This document shows positions 10,143 through 18,988 of a DNA stretch of 64,000 nt, in pieces. A program made the position numbers and the translations under genes. Each line of letters starts with the position of its first letter. Position 1 is the stretch's first letter. Below the pieces are notes generated by a model that was not told the origin of the DNA, searched no databases, and was given only the letters and a program-made list of their open reading frames with translations. Source of the stretch: Altererythrobacter xiamenensis (GTDB lineage: Bacteria > Pseudomonadota > Alphaproteobacteria > Sphingomonadales > Sphingomonadaceae); NCBI RefSeq assembly GCF_900177715.1, contig NZ_FXWG01000002.1, forward strand, positions 1,009,170 through 1,073,169, written 5' to 3'.

Positions 10143-11090
10143 TCAAAAATCGTAGATCACCGTCACCCGGCTCAGCGTGTCGGTCTTGACCGCGCCCGGC
10201 GGCGGGTTGCTGTCGTAATCGATGCCGTAGGAAAAGCGCGTGCTCAGCTTGTCGCTGATCTTCGCATTCAGGCCGGTGACGAGGTTGATGCTGGTGTTGT
10301 TCGAATCGACGATCACGGTCGCCGAGCCGCCCGTTTCTGCCACGGCATTGGTGTCATGCGTCAGCGTCAGGCTGTCGGTGATCTTCCAGTCGAAATCGAC
10401 CCCGAAAAGGGCGGCTATGCGGCTCTCGCTGCGTCCGTCGATGAACTCGCTCACGCGGTAGGCCGGACCCGCCTTGGCCGATATCTGCAGGCTCTCGTTT
10501 TCGACGATCTGGTAGCCAAGCCCGCCCGAGACTGCATAGCGCGCCGAGAAGCCCTGGAACCGGTCGCGTTCATATTGCGCCAGCGCATAGGCGAACAGCC
10601 GGTCGGAAATCGTGTAGTTTGGCTCGTAGGCGGCGAAGAACTGCTCGCGCGTCGTCACCCCGTTGCTGCGCTGATAGTCGACCCGCCCTTTGAGCTTGTG
10701 CGTCCAGTCGATCCCCTCACGCTTCAGGGCGAGGCCCGCGGTCAGCCCGGTGTTCGAAGAATTGCCGGTCGCGCGGAAACCGCCAAGCTCGCCCTTGCCG
10801 GTCCAGTTGTCGAACAGCCCGGCGGAACGAATTTCTTCTTCCTTCGCCTCTGCTTCCTGCACCGCGAGCGCTTCCTGCTCGGCATTGAAATCCGCCAGCA
10901 TCGCGTCGAGCTCGGCCGTATTGTCAGGATTGGTCTTTTTCGCGAGACCGATCACCGTGGCGACGGCATCCTTGTCGCCGCTCTCGATTGCGGCATCGAT
11001 CATCGCGCGCACCGGTTCGGGCACCTCGGCGTGCGCGGCTAACGGCATGGCAAGAAGGGCAGCGGTCGCTGCAAGGCTGACATTTCTCAT
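10143..11090 (-). CDS. DUF481 outer-membrane protein
   Basis: Secreted protein of 315 residues with a signal peptide ending near AAHAEVPE (about residue 22). A helical region follows, then a beta-rich C-terminal half typical of DUF481 (YdiY-like), ending with the aromatic YDF expected of an outer-membrane barrel. The domain begins near FDNWTGKGELGGFRATGNSS. Function unknown; probably a small outer-membrane barrel. It lies 9 bases downstream of the DUF1993 gene on the same strand, so the two may be one operon. Confidence 0.85.
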   Translation of the reverse strand: MRNVSLAATAALLAMPLAAHAEVPEPVRAMIDAAIESGDKDAVATVIGLAKKTNPDNTAELDAMLADFNAEQEALAVQEAEAKEEEIRSAGLFDNWTGKGELGGFRATGNSSNTGLTAGLALKREGIDWTHKLKGRVDYQRSNGVTTREQFFAAYEPNYTISDRLFAYALAQYERDRFQGFSARYAVSGGLGYQIVENESLQISAKAGPAYRVSEFIDGRSESRIAALFGVDFDWKITDSLTLTHDTNAVAETGGSATVIVDSNNTSINLVTGLNAKISDKLSTRFSYGIDYDSNPPPGAVKTDTLSRVTVIYDF

Positions 11091-11099
11091 CGATCGACC

Positions 11100-11624
11100 T
11101 CAGGTCTTGATACGGACGGGGCCCATGAAATCGCGCTTGCCCAGCGCGACGCCCTTCGCACGGAGGATGTCGTAGAAGGTGGTGGCGTGGAAATAATAGT
11201 TTGGCTGGTTGAAGCTGAGCAGGAAATCCTGACCGGTCAGTTCCATCAACCGCTTGCCGCCCAGGACGAAGCCGATGGTCTTGTCTGACAGCGCATCCAC
11301 CGCCTCGGCGTCGAGTTGGTCCAGCTTGCCAAGCGCATCGTCGATCATCGCGCGCATCGCGTCCCAATCGGCGGGGATATCGGTGAAGTCGGGTGTAAAC
11401 TCGCCATCCTTGAGCTGGTCGAAGGTATAGGCGGTGTGCACCCAGCAGGCGCGCACGTGCCAGGGAAGGGTCCACATATCGTCGGCAAGGCGTGCCTCCA
11501 GCAATTCGCTATCTGCAATCCCGCTGTCACGGACATGGGCCTCACCCTTGTCGACGAGGCCGCGAAGCCCGTGGAGGATCTGCCGCGCGCTCGGCACGAA
11601 TGCATCGTAAAGCGAAAGGCCCAT
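11100..11624 (-). CDS. DUF1993 family protein
   Basis: A 174-residue helical protein matching DUF1993, which has a DinB-like four-helix appearance. It begins MGLSLYDAFVPSARQILHGL and ends in a segment with NYYFHATTFYDILRAKGV, both typical. The HATT histidine suggests a metal site as in DinB-like folds, but this is inference. It is preceded by the gcrA terminator and followed closely by the DUF481 gene. Confidence 0.8.
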   Translation of the reverse strand: MGLSLYDAFVPSARQILHGLRGLVDKGEAHVRDSGIADSELLEARLADDMWTLPWHVRACWVHTAYTFDQLKDGEFTPDFTDIPADWDAMRAMIDDALGKLDQLDAEAVDALSDKTIGFVLGGKRLMELTGQDFLLSFNQPNYYFHATTFYDILRAKGVALGKRDFMGPVRIKT

Positions 11625-11641
11625 AATTGTTCTCTCTCTGT

Positions 11642-11676
11642 AAAAAGGCCCGGCGATCGCGATGGATGGCCGGGCC
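11642..11676 (-). terminator. Rho-independent terminator after gcrA
   Basis: Read on the minus strand, GGCCCGGC and GCCGGGCC form an eight-pair stem followed by TTTTTA. It lies about 30 bases beyond the gcrA stop. Confidence 0.75.
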
Positions 11677-11705
11677 CCTTGAACTCGTAATTGTCGGCGC
11701 CCTTT

Positions 11706-12386
11706 TTAGCGAACCCTTGGACCGCCGAACGGCAGCGGCGGAGGGGGACGGCGTGCACCACGCGGCAGCTGTGCCTGATAGGCGCGTCCGCAGTGTTCGA
11801 CGCAATAAGGGAACCCGGGGTTCACGTCCTGCCCGCAGAAATGGAAATCGGGCTCGCCCGGGTGGCCCATCGGCCAGCGGCAGACCTTGTCCGACAGGTC
11901 GAGCAGGCTCGTCTTGTCGGCAATCTCGGGACTCGGCTTGGCCGGCACAAGGCGGCGGGGCGGAGCGGGCGGGATCGGCGCCTGCTGGTCGCCTGGACCC
12001 TGCCGCAGGAAGCCGCCCGGACCGACCGAGACGATCTTTGGCAGATCGGGCGTCGGGTTGGGCACTGGCTGCGAAGGAATGCCATCCGTCGCCTGCTGGC
12101 TGGCAGCTGGCGCATCCACCTTCGGTGCAGGCTTCGCCGCAGGCTTGGCCGGTGCAGGCTTGGGCGCTGACTTCTTGGGTGCAGCCTTGGCCGCCGGCTT
12201 CTTGGCCGCAGCCTTCTTCTCGTTTGCCTTGACGGGGGAGGGGCGAGCCTTGAGGCCCAGCCGGTGCGCCTTGCCGATCACCGCATTGCGGCTGACGCCG
12301 CCCAGTTCATCGGCGATCTGGCTGGCGGTAGAACCGCCTTCCCACATCTTCTTGAGCGTTGCGATACGCTCGTCAGTCCAACTCAT
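11706..12386 (-). CDS. gcrA: GcrA cell cycle regulator
   Basis: Alphaproteobacterial regulator that binds sigma70 RNA polymerase and activates promoters, many carrying CcrM-methylated GANTC sites. The 226 residues start MSWTDERIATLKKMWEGG. A helix-turn-helix follows, with SASQIADELGGVSRNAVIGK and KAHRLGLKAR at residues 20-50. A long Ala/Lys/Pro-rich linker (about 55-110) leads to a C-terminal domain with two paired-cysteine segments, VCRWPMG and FHFCG...YCVEHC. The ATG at 12386 is fixed by the family N-terminus. The linker is long but of usual character. Confidence 0.93.
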   Translation of the reverse strand: MSWTDERIATLKKMWEGGSTASQIADELGGVSRNAVIGKAHRLGLKARPSPVKANEKKAAAKKPAAKAAPKKSAPKPAPAKPAAKPAPKVDAPAASQQATDGIPSQPVPNPTPDLPKIVSVGPGGFLRQGPGDQQAPIPPAPPRRLVPAKPSPEIADKTSLLDLSDKVCRWPMGHPGEPDFHFCGQDVNPGFPYCVEHCGRAYQAQLPRGARRPPPPLPFGGPRVR

Positions 12387-12458
12387 CGGTTTATCAAATC
12401 CCGTTTCTAATGCGCGCCGCGCTTGCCAGCACTCGCCTGTGGCCCTAACCGCGCGATC

Positions 12459-13373
12459 ATGGCCGATCAAGCACCTGCTAGTCCTGAAACGAACCCCGGC
12501 AGCAACCAGGGGTCTGCAGACGCGTCCCTCAATGGTAAAATCGCCGGCGAGGGAAGCCGGTTTCCTGCGCGGGGCGAGCCGATCATCACCGGCATCAACC
12601 GCATAGGATTGTGGAGTCTCTATATTAAGGAGGTTCGCCGGTTTCTCAAGGTGCACACCCAGACAATCTGGGGTCCGGCCGTCACGACATTGCTGTTTCT
12701 CATCATTTTCTCGGTCGCGCTGGGCCGGGGAGGGCGCGAAGTGCTGGGCGTACCCTTCGCCAGTTTCGTTGCGCCGGGGCTGATCGTGATGGGCATGATG
12801 CAAAATGCCTTCGCCAATTCCTCTTTCTCGCTGCTTTCGGGCAAGATCCAGGGAACGATCATCGACTTGCTGATGCCACCTCTGTCGGAAGGCGAATTGA
12901 TGAGCGGGATTCTTGCCGCAGCAGTGACGCGCGCCGTCATGGTCGGTGGCGCTGTCGGCATCGCCATGGCCCTCTGGCCAGGCGTCACCCTTACGATCGA
13001 GCATTTGTGGGCCGTGGTCTGGTTCGGCCTGATGGGTTCACTGATGCTCTCCTTGCTCGGGCTCGTGACATCCATCTGGTCGGAAAAATTCGATCACAAT
13101 GCGGCAATCACCAACTTTGTCGTCGCGCCGCTTTCGCTGCTTTCGGGCACGTTTTACGTGATCGACAATCTGGCACCGGCATTTCAGGCGATCAGCCGTG
13201 CAAATCCGTTCTTCTACGTGATCTCGGGCTTCCGCTACGGCTTTATCGGTCAGAGCGACATCGGTGACGAGCGGGCCGTTGTAATCGCCGGGCTGGGTCT
13301 GCTCGCGCTAAACCTCGTGATGGGCGTAATAATCTACCGCATCCTGAAATCCGGCTGGAAAATCAAGGATTGA
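12459..13373 (+). CDS. ABC-2 type transporter permease
   Basis: Integral membrane permease of the ABC-2 family, 304 residues, close to the YadH/NodJ group. A cytosolic, low-complexity N-terminus of about 60 residues precedes six membrane segments. The family signature is visible in SGTFYVIDNLAPAFQAISR and NPFFYVISGFRYGF. ABC-2 permeases export drugs, polysaccharide or lipid precursors. No ATPase gene is adjacent in this window, so its partner must be elsewhere. ATG at 12459; divergent from gcrA. Confidence 0.88.
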   Translation: MADQAPASPETNPGSNQGSADASLNGKIAGEGSRFPARGEPIITGINRIGLWSLYIKEVRRFLKVHTQTIWGPAVTTLLFLIIFSVALGRGGREVLGVPFASFVAPGLIVMGMMQNAFANSSFSLLSGKIQGTIIDLLMPPLSEGELMSGILAAAVTRAVMVGGAVGIAMALWPGVTLTIEHLWAVVWFGLMGSLMLSLLGLVTSIWSEKFDHNAAITNFVVAPLSLLSGTFYVIDNLAPAFQAISRANPFFYVISGFRYGFIGQSDIGDERAVVIAGLGLLALNLVMGVIIYRILKSGWKIKD

Positions 13374-13383
13374 GTGTGCCGAC

Positions 13384-13764
13384 TTAGTGGGTCAGCGCGC
13401 GGCGCATCCGATAACGGCCATTGCGGAACTGCTCGAACAATTCTTCGACGTTGGGATGGTCGACCGGGCCGCCCGCAGCATCGCCAAGCAGGTTCTGCTG
13501 GCTGACATAGGCAACGTAGGAACTATCCTCATTCTCTGCGAGCAAGTGATAGAACGGCTGATCGCGGCGCGGGCGCATGTCCTCGGGGATCGACTGGTAC
13601 CACTCCTCGCTATTGGCGAAGACCGGATCTACGTCGAATATGACGCCACGGAAATCGAACAGGCGGTGGCGGACCACGTCGCCTATTCCAAAGCGTGCCG
13701 AAGCATGTCGGGGGGCCTCGATTTCGCGGCCCGCTTGGGCGGAAAAGAACACGGCTCTGTCCAT
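13384..13764 (-). CDS. hspQ: Heat shock protein HspQ
   Basis: HspQ (YccV) family protein of 126 residues. In enterobacteria HspQ binds hemimethylated DNA and acts as a specificity factor for Lon. The core FGIGDVVRHRLFDFRGVIFDVDP and YHLLAENEDSSYVAYVSQQNL are conserved. It has about 20 extra N-terminal residues compared with E. coli; an internal start is not obvious, so the ATG at 13764 is kept. It converges on the ABC permease, with stops about 10 bases apart. Confidence 0.85.
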   Translation of the reverse strand: MDRAVFFSAQAGREIEAPRHASARFGIGDVVRHRLFDFRGVIFDVDPVFANSEEWYQSIPEDMRPRRDQPFYHLLAENEDSSYVAYVSQQNLLGDAAGGPVDHPNVEELFEQFRNGRYRMRRALTH

Positions 13765-13926
13765 AGTCTGGATGATATGGCTCTTCGCAGGTGCAAAACA
13801 AGACTTGAGGAGTGCAGATTCCCCAGTTTTAGGGCGAAAGGGGACTTGGCAAGCGATGGCGCTTCAGCTAACCGCCTCGCTCGCTTCGACCGGGCCCTGA
13901 GGCCGAACAAGCGCACCTGATCATGC

Positions 13927-14016
13927 GGAGAGGTGGCAGAGAGGTCGAATGCGCCGCACTCGAAATGCGGTATACGGGCAACCGTATCGTGGGTTCGAAT
14001 CCCACCCTCTCCGCCA
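13927..14016 (+). tRNA. tRNA-Ser (anticodon CGA)
   Basis: A 90-base class II tRNA with CCA encoded. The acceptor GGAGAGG pairs with CCTCTCC, with G as discriminator. The anticodon loop is CTCGAAA within the GCCGCA/TGCGGT stem, giving anticodon CGA. A long variable arm, TATACGGGCAACCGTA, and the T-loop GGTTCGAATCC complete it. It stands beside a phage gene module, a common integration setting. Confidence 0.96.
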
Positions 14017-14366
14017 CCTAGTCTCGAGCTTTCCTCACATGTGAGAAGTTGCCTCGCAGAACCCCGCAGTTCTGCGGCGTTTGGGCCGTGATCCGGTACT
14101 AGAGAGAGCGGATTTCAAAGAGATTTTCAGCCCATTTGGCCGGTTTTCTCTGCGGCCCTTTTGCGTGGTACCGGATTGGGATTTTTCCGTGTTATCGCCC
14201 CAAAAACACGGAAAATCATGAGAAGAACACGGAATGCGAGCACTGGCGGCTCCCTTTCACAAGAGAGAACAGTTGCTTGGTAGAAGGGTGCGCGCGCCAG
14301 AACACGAAAAAGCCCGGTCTGCACATGCAGACCGGGCTCGTTAGCAATTGGCTTTTCAGATGAGGG
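14017..14366. repeat. Intergenic region with several inverted repeats
   Basis: No gene is seen in this stretch. It holds a 12-base palindrome CTCACATGTGAG at 14034-14045. A stem CGCAGAAC/GTTCTGCG at 14055-14076 could terminate the tRNA transcript. An 11-pair inverted repeat, TTTTCCGTGTT with AACACGGAAAA, spans 14183-14215, and a further ACACGGAA copy lies at about 14227. Such clustered repeats between a tRNA and phage genes could be traces of an integration site, but no direct repeat of the tRNA end was found. Confidence 0.5.
14306..14338 (-). terminator. Rho-independent terminator of the phage module
   Basis: AGCCCGGTCTGC and GCAGACCGGGCT form a perfect 12-pair stem with a four-base loop. 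On the minus strand it is followed by TTTTTCG. It lies just downstream of the terminase gene and ends the three-gene minus-strand transcript. Confidence 0.85.
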
Positions 14367-15782
14367 TCAGAGATGCTTCAGGAGCATCTTGAACTTGTGA
14401 TAGTCAGTGGCGGCAAGAAACTGCACGGTTGCGTCTACCTGGTCCTTGAACTTGCAGTGTGGGAAGGTGAACAGCTCCCCCTCATAGGCAGCAAGCCAGG
14501 GGGCTTCCTCTGGTAGCCAGATCTTGCCCTGCTCAAACTTCACGGCTTGCTGCTCTGTGCGCTCGACCTTGCCTGTTGATGGAGAGAGATTGACCAGCCA
14601 TTTTTGGCCCTCGAGACCATTGATGGTCTCGATCAGGCTGATGCCGCTGGCCTTCTTCTCGACTATGACGAGCTTTGCCTTGTGCATCGCCTTGAGCTTG
14701 TAGACTGCCTTGACCAGGTCAGGAAAGCTGGGGCGCTCGCGCCAGACGTCGAGTAGATAGAAGCCGTCCGGACATATCGCCCACGTGGTGCAAACGCTCC
14801 AGGCACTTTCTTCATCGCCTTCATAGGCCGTATCCCAGCTCTGGACGATAGCCATGGTCTGGGATGGCTTGGGAGGCTTCTCGTAGCGCTTAACCCACTG
14901 TTCCTTGATAATAGCGCCTCCCGGAGGCAGCGGGCTCTGGTTGAACTGGGCTTCGAAGTCGAACTCTCCCATCTCCTTTTTGAGCTGCTCAAGGTCTTCA
15001 AGGTCATGGCGCTCAGGTTGGAGGATGCGGCCAGCCACGAACTTCGCCTTTTTGCCACCTTCGACGATATCGAAGACCTTGGTCGTTGGCTGGATCGCCG
15101 GGAGGATCAGTTCCTCCCACCCTCCTGTCTCCATGATATGCCCGGGAAGATCTTCCTGGTGCAGTCGCTGCGCGACCACGATCAGCCGGCCCTTCTTCGG
15201 ATGGTTGAAGCGGGTGTGAATGGTCGACTGGAACCACTCGATACACCTGGCTCGAGCCGTGGGTGAATGGCCTTCGCTGGCCTTGACCGGATCATCGATG
15301 ATGATCACGTCTGCCCCGCGGCCGGTCAGCGTTGCCCCTGTCGACGTGGCGAAGCGATAGCCCCCGACCGTGGTCCCGATCTCGGTCTTGTTCTGCTGCT
15401 TGGGATCGAGATGGGTGTTCGGAAAGATCCGCTTGTACCATGCCGACTTCATCAGCTTGAGCGTATCGGCGCTGAACTTCTCGGCCAGGTCTGTCCCATA
15501 GGACGCGCAGATGATTCGTGTCTTGGGATCCTTACCAAGCAGCCATGCCGGATAGGCGATCGAGATGAGGTAAGTCTTCAGATAGCGCGGCGGGATGCAG
15601 ACAAGCGCTCTCCGGACATCTCCTCGAAAAACCTTCATCAGCAGGAAGCAGATGATAGCGATATGCGGTGCCATGTAGAGCTTGCCGGGCTCGAGGATCG
15701 GGAATGCACGGATTGCGAAGGCAAAGAAGTCCTTGCGGCACAGGTCATCGACGATCCGGCGCAGTTCGAAGGGATCAGCCAT
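14367..15782 (-). CDS. Phage terminase large subunit
   Basis: ATP-driven packaging motor of tailed phages, 471 residues. The ATPase half has a Walker A-like CIPPRYLKTYLIS near residue 62 and Walker B VIIIDDP near 140. The C-terminal RNase H-like nuclease has the acidic strands QSWDTAYEG and LVIVEKKASG. Domain order and length are those of the psiM2-type terminases. The ATG at 15782 is chosen because it follows GAGGAGG. The gene overlaps the DUF5681 gene by 8 bases. It looks intact, although no head, portal or tail gene is near. Confidence 0.9.
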   Translation of the reverse strand: MADPFELRRIVDDLCRKDFFAFAIRAFPILEPGKLYMAPHIAIICFLLMKVFRGDVRRALVCIPPRYLKTYLISIAYPAWLLGKDPKTRIICASYGTDLAEKFSADTLKLMKSAWYKRIFPNTHLDPKQQNKTEIGTTVGGYRFATSTGATLTGRGADVIIIDDPVKASEGHSPTARARCIEWFQSTIHTRFNHPKKGRLIVVAQRLHQEDLPGHIMETGGWEELILPAIQPTTKVFDIVEGGKKAKFVAGRILQPERHDLEDLEQLKKEMGEFDFEAQFNQSPLPPGGAIIKEQWVKRYEKPPKPSQTMAIVQSWDTAYEGDEESAWSVCTTWAICPDGFYLLDVWRERPSFPDLVKAVYKLKAMHKAKLVIVEKKASGISLIETINGLEGQKWLVNLSPSTGKVERTEQQAVKFEQGKIWLPEEAPWLAAYEGELFTFPHCKFKDQVDATVQFLAATDYHKFKMLLKHL

Positions 15783-16197
15783 GATCATCCTCCTCATCTG
15801 ATTGTTTGAAAGCCTTGAATTTCTCCTTCAGCTTGAGCCATTCCTCGAGCGTGTCGAAGTCGGCGGCGGACTCCGCCTTGGTGGGCGGAATGGTCTCGCC
15901 AGGATCGAACTTCTCATCGAGATTAAGGAGCATGGCGATGGCCTTGAGATCGCCAGAGGCCGCCTTCTGCGCGAGCTGGTGGTAGGTCAGCTCCTGCTTG
16001 GTCATCTTCTGTGTCTCGCCATCGAAGTTGACGGTGATCTTCTTCTGGACCGCTTCCTTCCAAAGCGTCTTCTGGTTCTTCGAGCCCTTGGGGCGTCCCT
16101 TAGGGTTGGGGGAGGGGCCGCCCTTCTTCCACCAGGTCGCAGGATCGGTCTTGCCCTTGCCCCATTTGGAGGACTTCTTCTTGGGGGTCTTAGCCAT
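15775..16197 (-). CDS. DUF5681 domain protein (terminase-associated)
   Basis: A 140-residue, lysine-rich protein. The DUF5681-type N-terminus has WWKKGGPSPNPKGRPKGSKN at residues 22-41, followed by a helical region and an acidic tail EEDDHG. Such proteins are regularly encoded immediately before a large terminase and may act as the small, DNA-recognising subunit; that role is inference. It overlaps both neighbours by 8 bases, so all three genes are translationally coupled. Confidence 0.8.
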   Translation of the reverse strand: MAKTPKKKSSKWGKGKTDPATWWKKGGPSPNPKGRPKGSKNQKTLWKEAVQKKITVNFDGETQKMTKQELTYHQLAQKAASGDLKAIAMLLNLDEKFDPGETIPPTKAESAADFDTLEEWLKLKEKFKAFKQSDEEDDHG

Positions 16198-17746
16198 GGC
16201 TTGTCACCCCCTCTGAAATACGGCGCTGAGCGAGCTCGTCGAAGGTCAGACCTGTCTCGATGTGAATGGCAGGCTCGCCCGTCTCGCGCTCCCAGCGGCG
16301 GATGGCCCGGTCGACATATTTGGGATCGAGCTCGATTCCGTAGCAAATGCGCCCGGTGTTCTCGGCGGCTAGAATGGTGCTCCCCGATCCCATAAAGGGA
16401 TCAAGCACGATATCGCCGCGATTGGTGACATCGAGCAGCGCATCCTCGACCAGCGGCAGGGGCTTGGGCGTGGGATGATCAGCCAGCGCCTTGGCTGATG
16501 AAGAGCCCGGCCGGTTGGCTCCAGGATAGCGCCAGATGTTACAGCGATCCCGACCATACCGGCCGAGCGCGATATTGTTGGTGGCAGCTGTCTTGCCATT
16601 GCAGAAGACCGCAACGAACTCATGGGCATTACGGTAGAGCCCTCCCATGCCGCCGGATCCTTTATCCCATACCGCGATATTGTTGCGGGTGAGGCCGACA
16701 TCCAGCCCAGCAAGAAGCAACGCGTCTAGCTGCCTCCAATCCATGCAGGCAAATATGATCGCGCCGGGTGAACTGAACGCCTTGCAGTGGCCCAGATAGG
16801 TCCCGAAGAAGTCTTGGAGCTCCTCGCGGTCCAGATCGCCAGCGCCCATGAGAAAGTCCTCATGTTTGTGCTTGCCCAGCCCGCTGACAAATCCTTCGAT
16901 CCCGCAACCATAGGGCGCATCGCTGAAGATGCATTGGGCAAGCTGCCCTTCCAGCAGCGCCTCATATGATGCTGCTTTGAGCGCATCTGCACAGTGGAGC
17001 CGATGAACGCCGAGCTGATACAGATCGCCGAGGCGCGAGACGACAGGCCTGTCGTCTTCATCTTCCTCGAACTCGTCAGCGTCGTTGTCACCATCAGCCG
17101 GTTGGGACAGGAGCGTAATCTGGTCGATCTCGGGCAGGGTAAAGCCAGTGCTTGTGAGATCGATCCCGTCTGACTCGAGGGCGATCATCCGTTCGCGCAG
17201 CAGGTCCGTGTCCCAGGCGCCTGTCTCACCGACGCGATTGAGGGCGAGCGCAAGTGCTTCGATTTCAGCGTTGTCGAGATGTTCGACCGAGATGCAGGGA
17301 ACACTCTTGAAACCGAGCTGTTCTGCTGCTTCGCACAGGATGTGGCCGGATACGACCACATCATTCTGATCGATCAGCACGGGCATCACCAATCCGAATA
17401 AACGGATCGACGAAATCACTTTCTCGAGTTGTTCGGGCGAAGTGATACGCGTTCGATTTGGCGAGGGTTGAAGGTCAGCCAAGGGCTTTTCGGTAACCAC
17501 AAGCTCTGGGGAGAGGTCGTTGCGCGCAGGGCGAGATGCAGCATCAACGACCCTTGTTCTTGCCGCATGCTCTTTGCGCCGCGAGCGAGACTTTGCCTGC
17601 AGCTGCTCTTTCATCTTGTCAGAGAACATCTTGCCCTTGGCGGCAAGCTTCTTGCTGCCGCCGGAAGGTGCTTTGCTTGTTGTCTTAATGTCGTCGACCT
17701 TTGCGGCCGCCGGGCTGGCTTTCTTGGGATGGTCCTGGCTATTCAT
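16190..17746 (-). CDS. ParB/Srx-methyltransferase fusion (phage DNA modification)
   Basis: A 518-residue two-domain protein. After a basic, disordered N-terminus (about 1-85) comes a ParB-like nuclease/sulfiredoxin domain with VLIDQNDVVVSGHILCEAA. A DNA (N4/N6) methyltransferase follows, with the catalytic motif SDAPYG and, near the C-terminus, the SAM motif DPFMGSGST, an order seen in beta-type enzymes. Motif IV reads DAPY rather than the usual DPPY. A run EFEEDEDD links the domains. The ATG at 17746 lies five bases after GGAGG. Such proteins open many prophage packaging modules. Confidence 0.85.
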   Translation of the reverse strand: MNSQDHPKKASPAAAKVDDIKTTSKAPSGGSKKLAAKGKMFSDKMKEQLQAKSRSRRKEHAARTRVVDAASRPARNDLSPELVVTEKPLADLQPSPNRTRITSPEQLEKVISSIRLFGLVMPVLIDQNDVVVSGHILCEAAEQLGFKSVPCISVEHLDNAEIEALALALNRVGETGAWDTDLLRERMIALESDGIDLTSTGFTLPEIDQITLLSQPADGDNDADEFEEDEDDRPVVSRLGDLYQLGVHRLHCADALKAASYEALLEGQLAQCIFSDAPYGCGIEGFVSGLGKHKHEDFLMGAGDLDREELQDFFGTYLGHCKAFSSPGAIIFACMDWRQLDALLLAGLDVGLTRNNIAVWDKGSGGMGGLYRNAHEFVAVFCNGKTAATNNIALGRYGRDRCNIWRYPGANRPGSSSAKALADHPTPKPLPLVEDALLDVTNRGDIVLDPFMGSGSTILAAENTGRICYGIELDPKYVDRAIRRWERETGEPAIHIETGLTFDELAQRRISEGVTSHG

Positions 17747-18261
17747 CATTTCCTCCGTCCGTTGGTTCCGGCGGAGGAGGAGCTGAGTGCACAGTTGGTC
17801 CTGCCTCCACGCGGGAGTTTCAGGACCTGACCCCATGAACTAGGGGCCTACATCCGTTTGGGTTTGAGCCGAAAACTCAGTGACAAACGCTGTCTCAGGT
17901 CGATGTGCTACTAACGAGCCATAGACCGCTCCGGCTTGCAAGTGATTTTTGCAGCCTCAGGTTCAGCGCATCAGTTTAGTGGCTTGAGGGTGCTTGAACG
18001 GAGGCGATGAGCATAGGCACAATGTCAGCAATGCGCCCCAATTCCGGACGTTCAGGCTCTCCGAAACGATACCTGAAAGCGGACAGGCAGCTTCGCCCTG
18101 TTTATGGGCACCGACAATGTCCGATTATGGCTGGGTTGCCGAGATCGCGTATTGCGATCGCGACATTTATCCTATTTTCCGACTCATTTGGACAAAGCCT
18201 CATCAAGCGGGGCAGGTGCCATTGCACCCACCCCGACGAGGATTAGCCCAATGATTGAGGC
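17747..18261. other. Intergenic region without a supported gene
   Basis: About 500 bases between the phage module and the Hsp20 gene. Two short overlapping plus-strand frames (about 80 codons near 18000-18250) have no family likeness and no ribosome site. I see no tRNA, terminator or direct repeat of the tRNA-Ser end. It probably contains the promoter of the phage module at its left edge. Confidence 0.5.
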
Positions 18262-18738
18262 TTAGGCCGCCTTGTCCTCGGTCAGCTGCGGCGTGTCGTC
18301 ATTGACGTACTCGCCGCTCCCGATGGCGATCTTGCGCGGCTTGAGCGACTCAGGAACGATCCGCTGGAGCGAGATCGTCAGCATGCCGTGCTCATAATTC
18401 GCATCGCGCACTTCGACATAGTCGGCCAGCTGGAACCGGCGCTCGAACGCGCGGGCAGCGATACCCCGGTGAACGAATTCGACACCGTCTTCGTCCTTCT
18501 CGCTCTTCTGTCCGGAGATGACGAGCTGGTTCTGCTGTGCAGTGATGTCGATTTCGTCCGGACGGAAGCCGGCCACCGCCAGGGTGATCCTGTAGCTGTC
18601 CTCGCCGGTGCGGACGATATCGAAGGGCGGGTAGCTATCCTGCGTCTCACCGCGGAAGCTGTTCTCGAGCGCATCGAAGAGCCGGTCGAAACCGACCGTC
18701 GAGCGGCGATAGGGGGTCAAATCAAATGCAGTTCTCAT
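18262..18738 (-). CDS. Hsp20 small heat shock protein (IbpA-like)
   Basis: Cytosolic holdase chaperone of 158 residues that keeps unfolding proteins soluble. The N-terminus MRTAFDLTPYRRSTVGFDRLF and the alpha-crystallin core (YPPFDIVRTGEDSYRITLAV, VSGQK-type strand, RAFERRFQLADYVEV) match IbpA. The conserved GMLTISLQR strand and a following basic PRKIAI give the C-terminal I-x-I-type anchor. The ATG at 18738 follows AAGGAGG. An RpoH-like promoter lies upstream at 18845-18873. It shares a stress neighbourhood with groESL. Confidence 0.93.
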   Translation of the reverse strand: MRTAFDLTPYRRSTVGFDRLFDALENSFRGETQDSYPPFDIVRTGEDSYRITLAVAGFRPDEIDITAQQNQLVISGQKSEKDEDGVEFVHRGIAARAFERRFQLADYVEVRDANYEHGMLTISLQRIVPESLKPRKIAIGSGEYVNDDTPQLTEDKAA

Positions 18739-18844
18739 TTCCAAATCCTCCTTGTTGAGCAATCCGGGCACGAGAAGCGTCAGCGAACGAAAGAGCTGAC
18801 GCCCTAATGTCCAACCGGACCCATTATGGCATCCGGTATTAACG

Positions 18845-18873
18845 AAATTAGGAAACGCGCAATTGATTTCAAG
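18845..18873 (-). promoter_or_regulatory. RpoH-like heat shock promoter for hsp20
   Basis: On the minus strand CTTGAA is followed after 15 bases by CCTAATTT, close to the alphaproteobacterial sigma32 pattern (CTTGAA, then CCCCATNT). It lies about 110 bases before the hsp20 start. Confidence 0.45.
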
Positions 18874-18988
18874 ACCGGATAAGATTTTTATCTCTGTGTT
18901 TTCAGTATCTTGCAAGAGAAAACCAGGCACACCGATAGAGGCGCGCCTGGCCTTCTTCCAGTTGAGAATATGTTTGGTCCTAGTCCGT

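Noticed and set aside
17950..18261. A gene of about 80 codons before the hsp20 gene
   Set aside because: No ribosome site, no family likeness, and two overlapping frames are equally open.
13927..18261. attL/attR direct repeats of the tRNA-Ser 3' end
   Set aside because: The T-arm and acceptor sequence was not found again between the phage module and hsp20, so integration at this tRNA is unproven.
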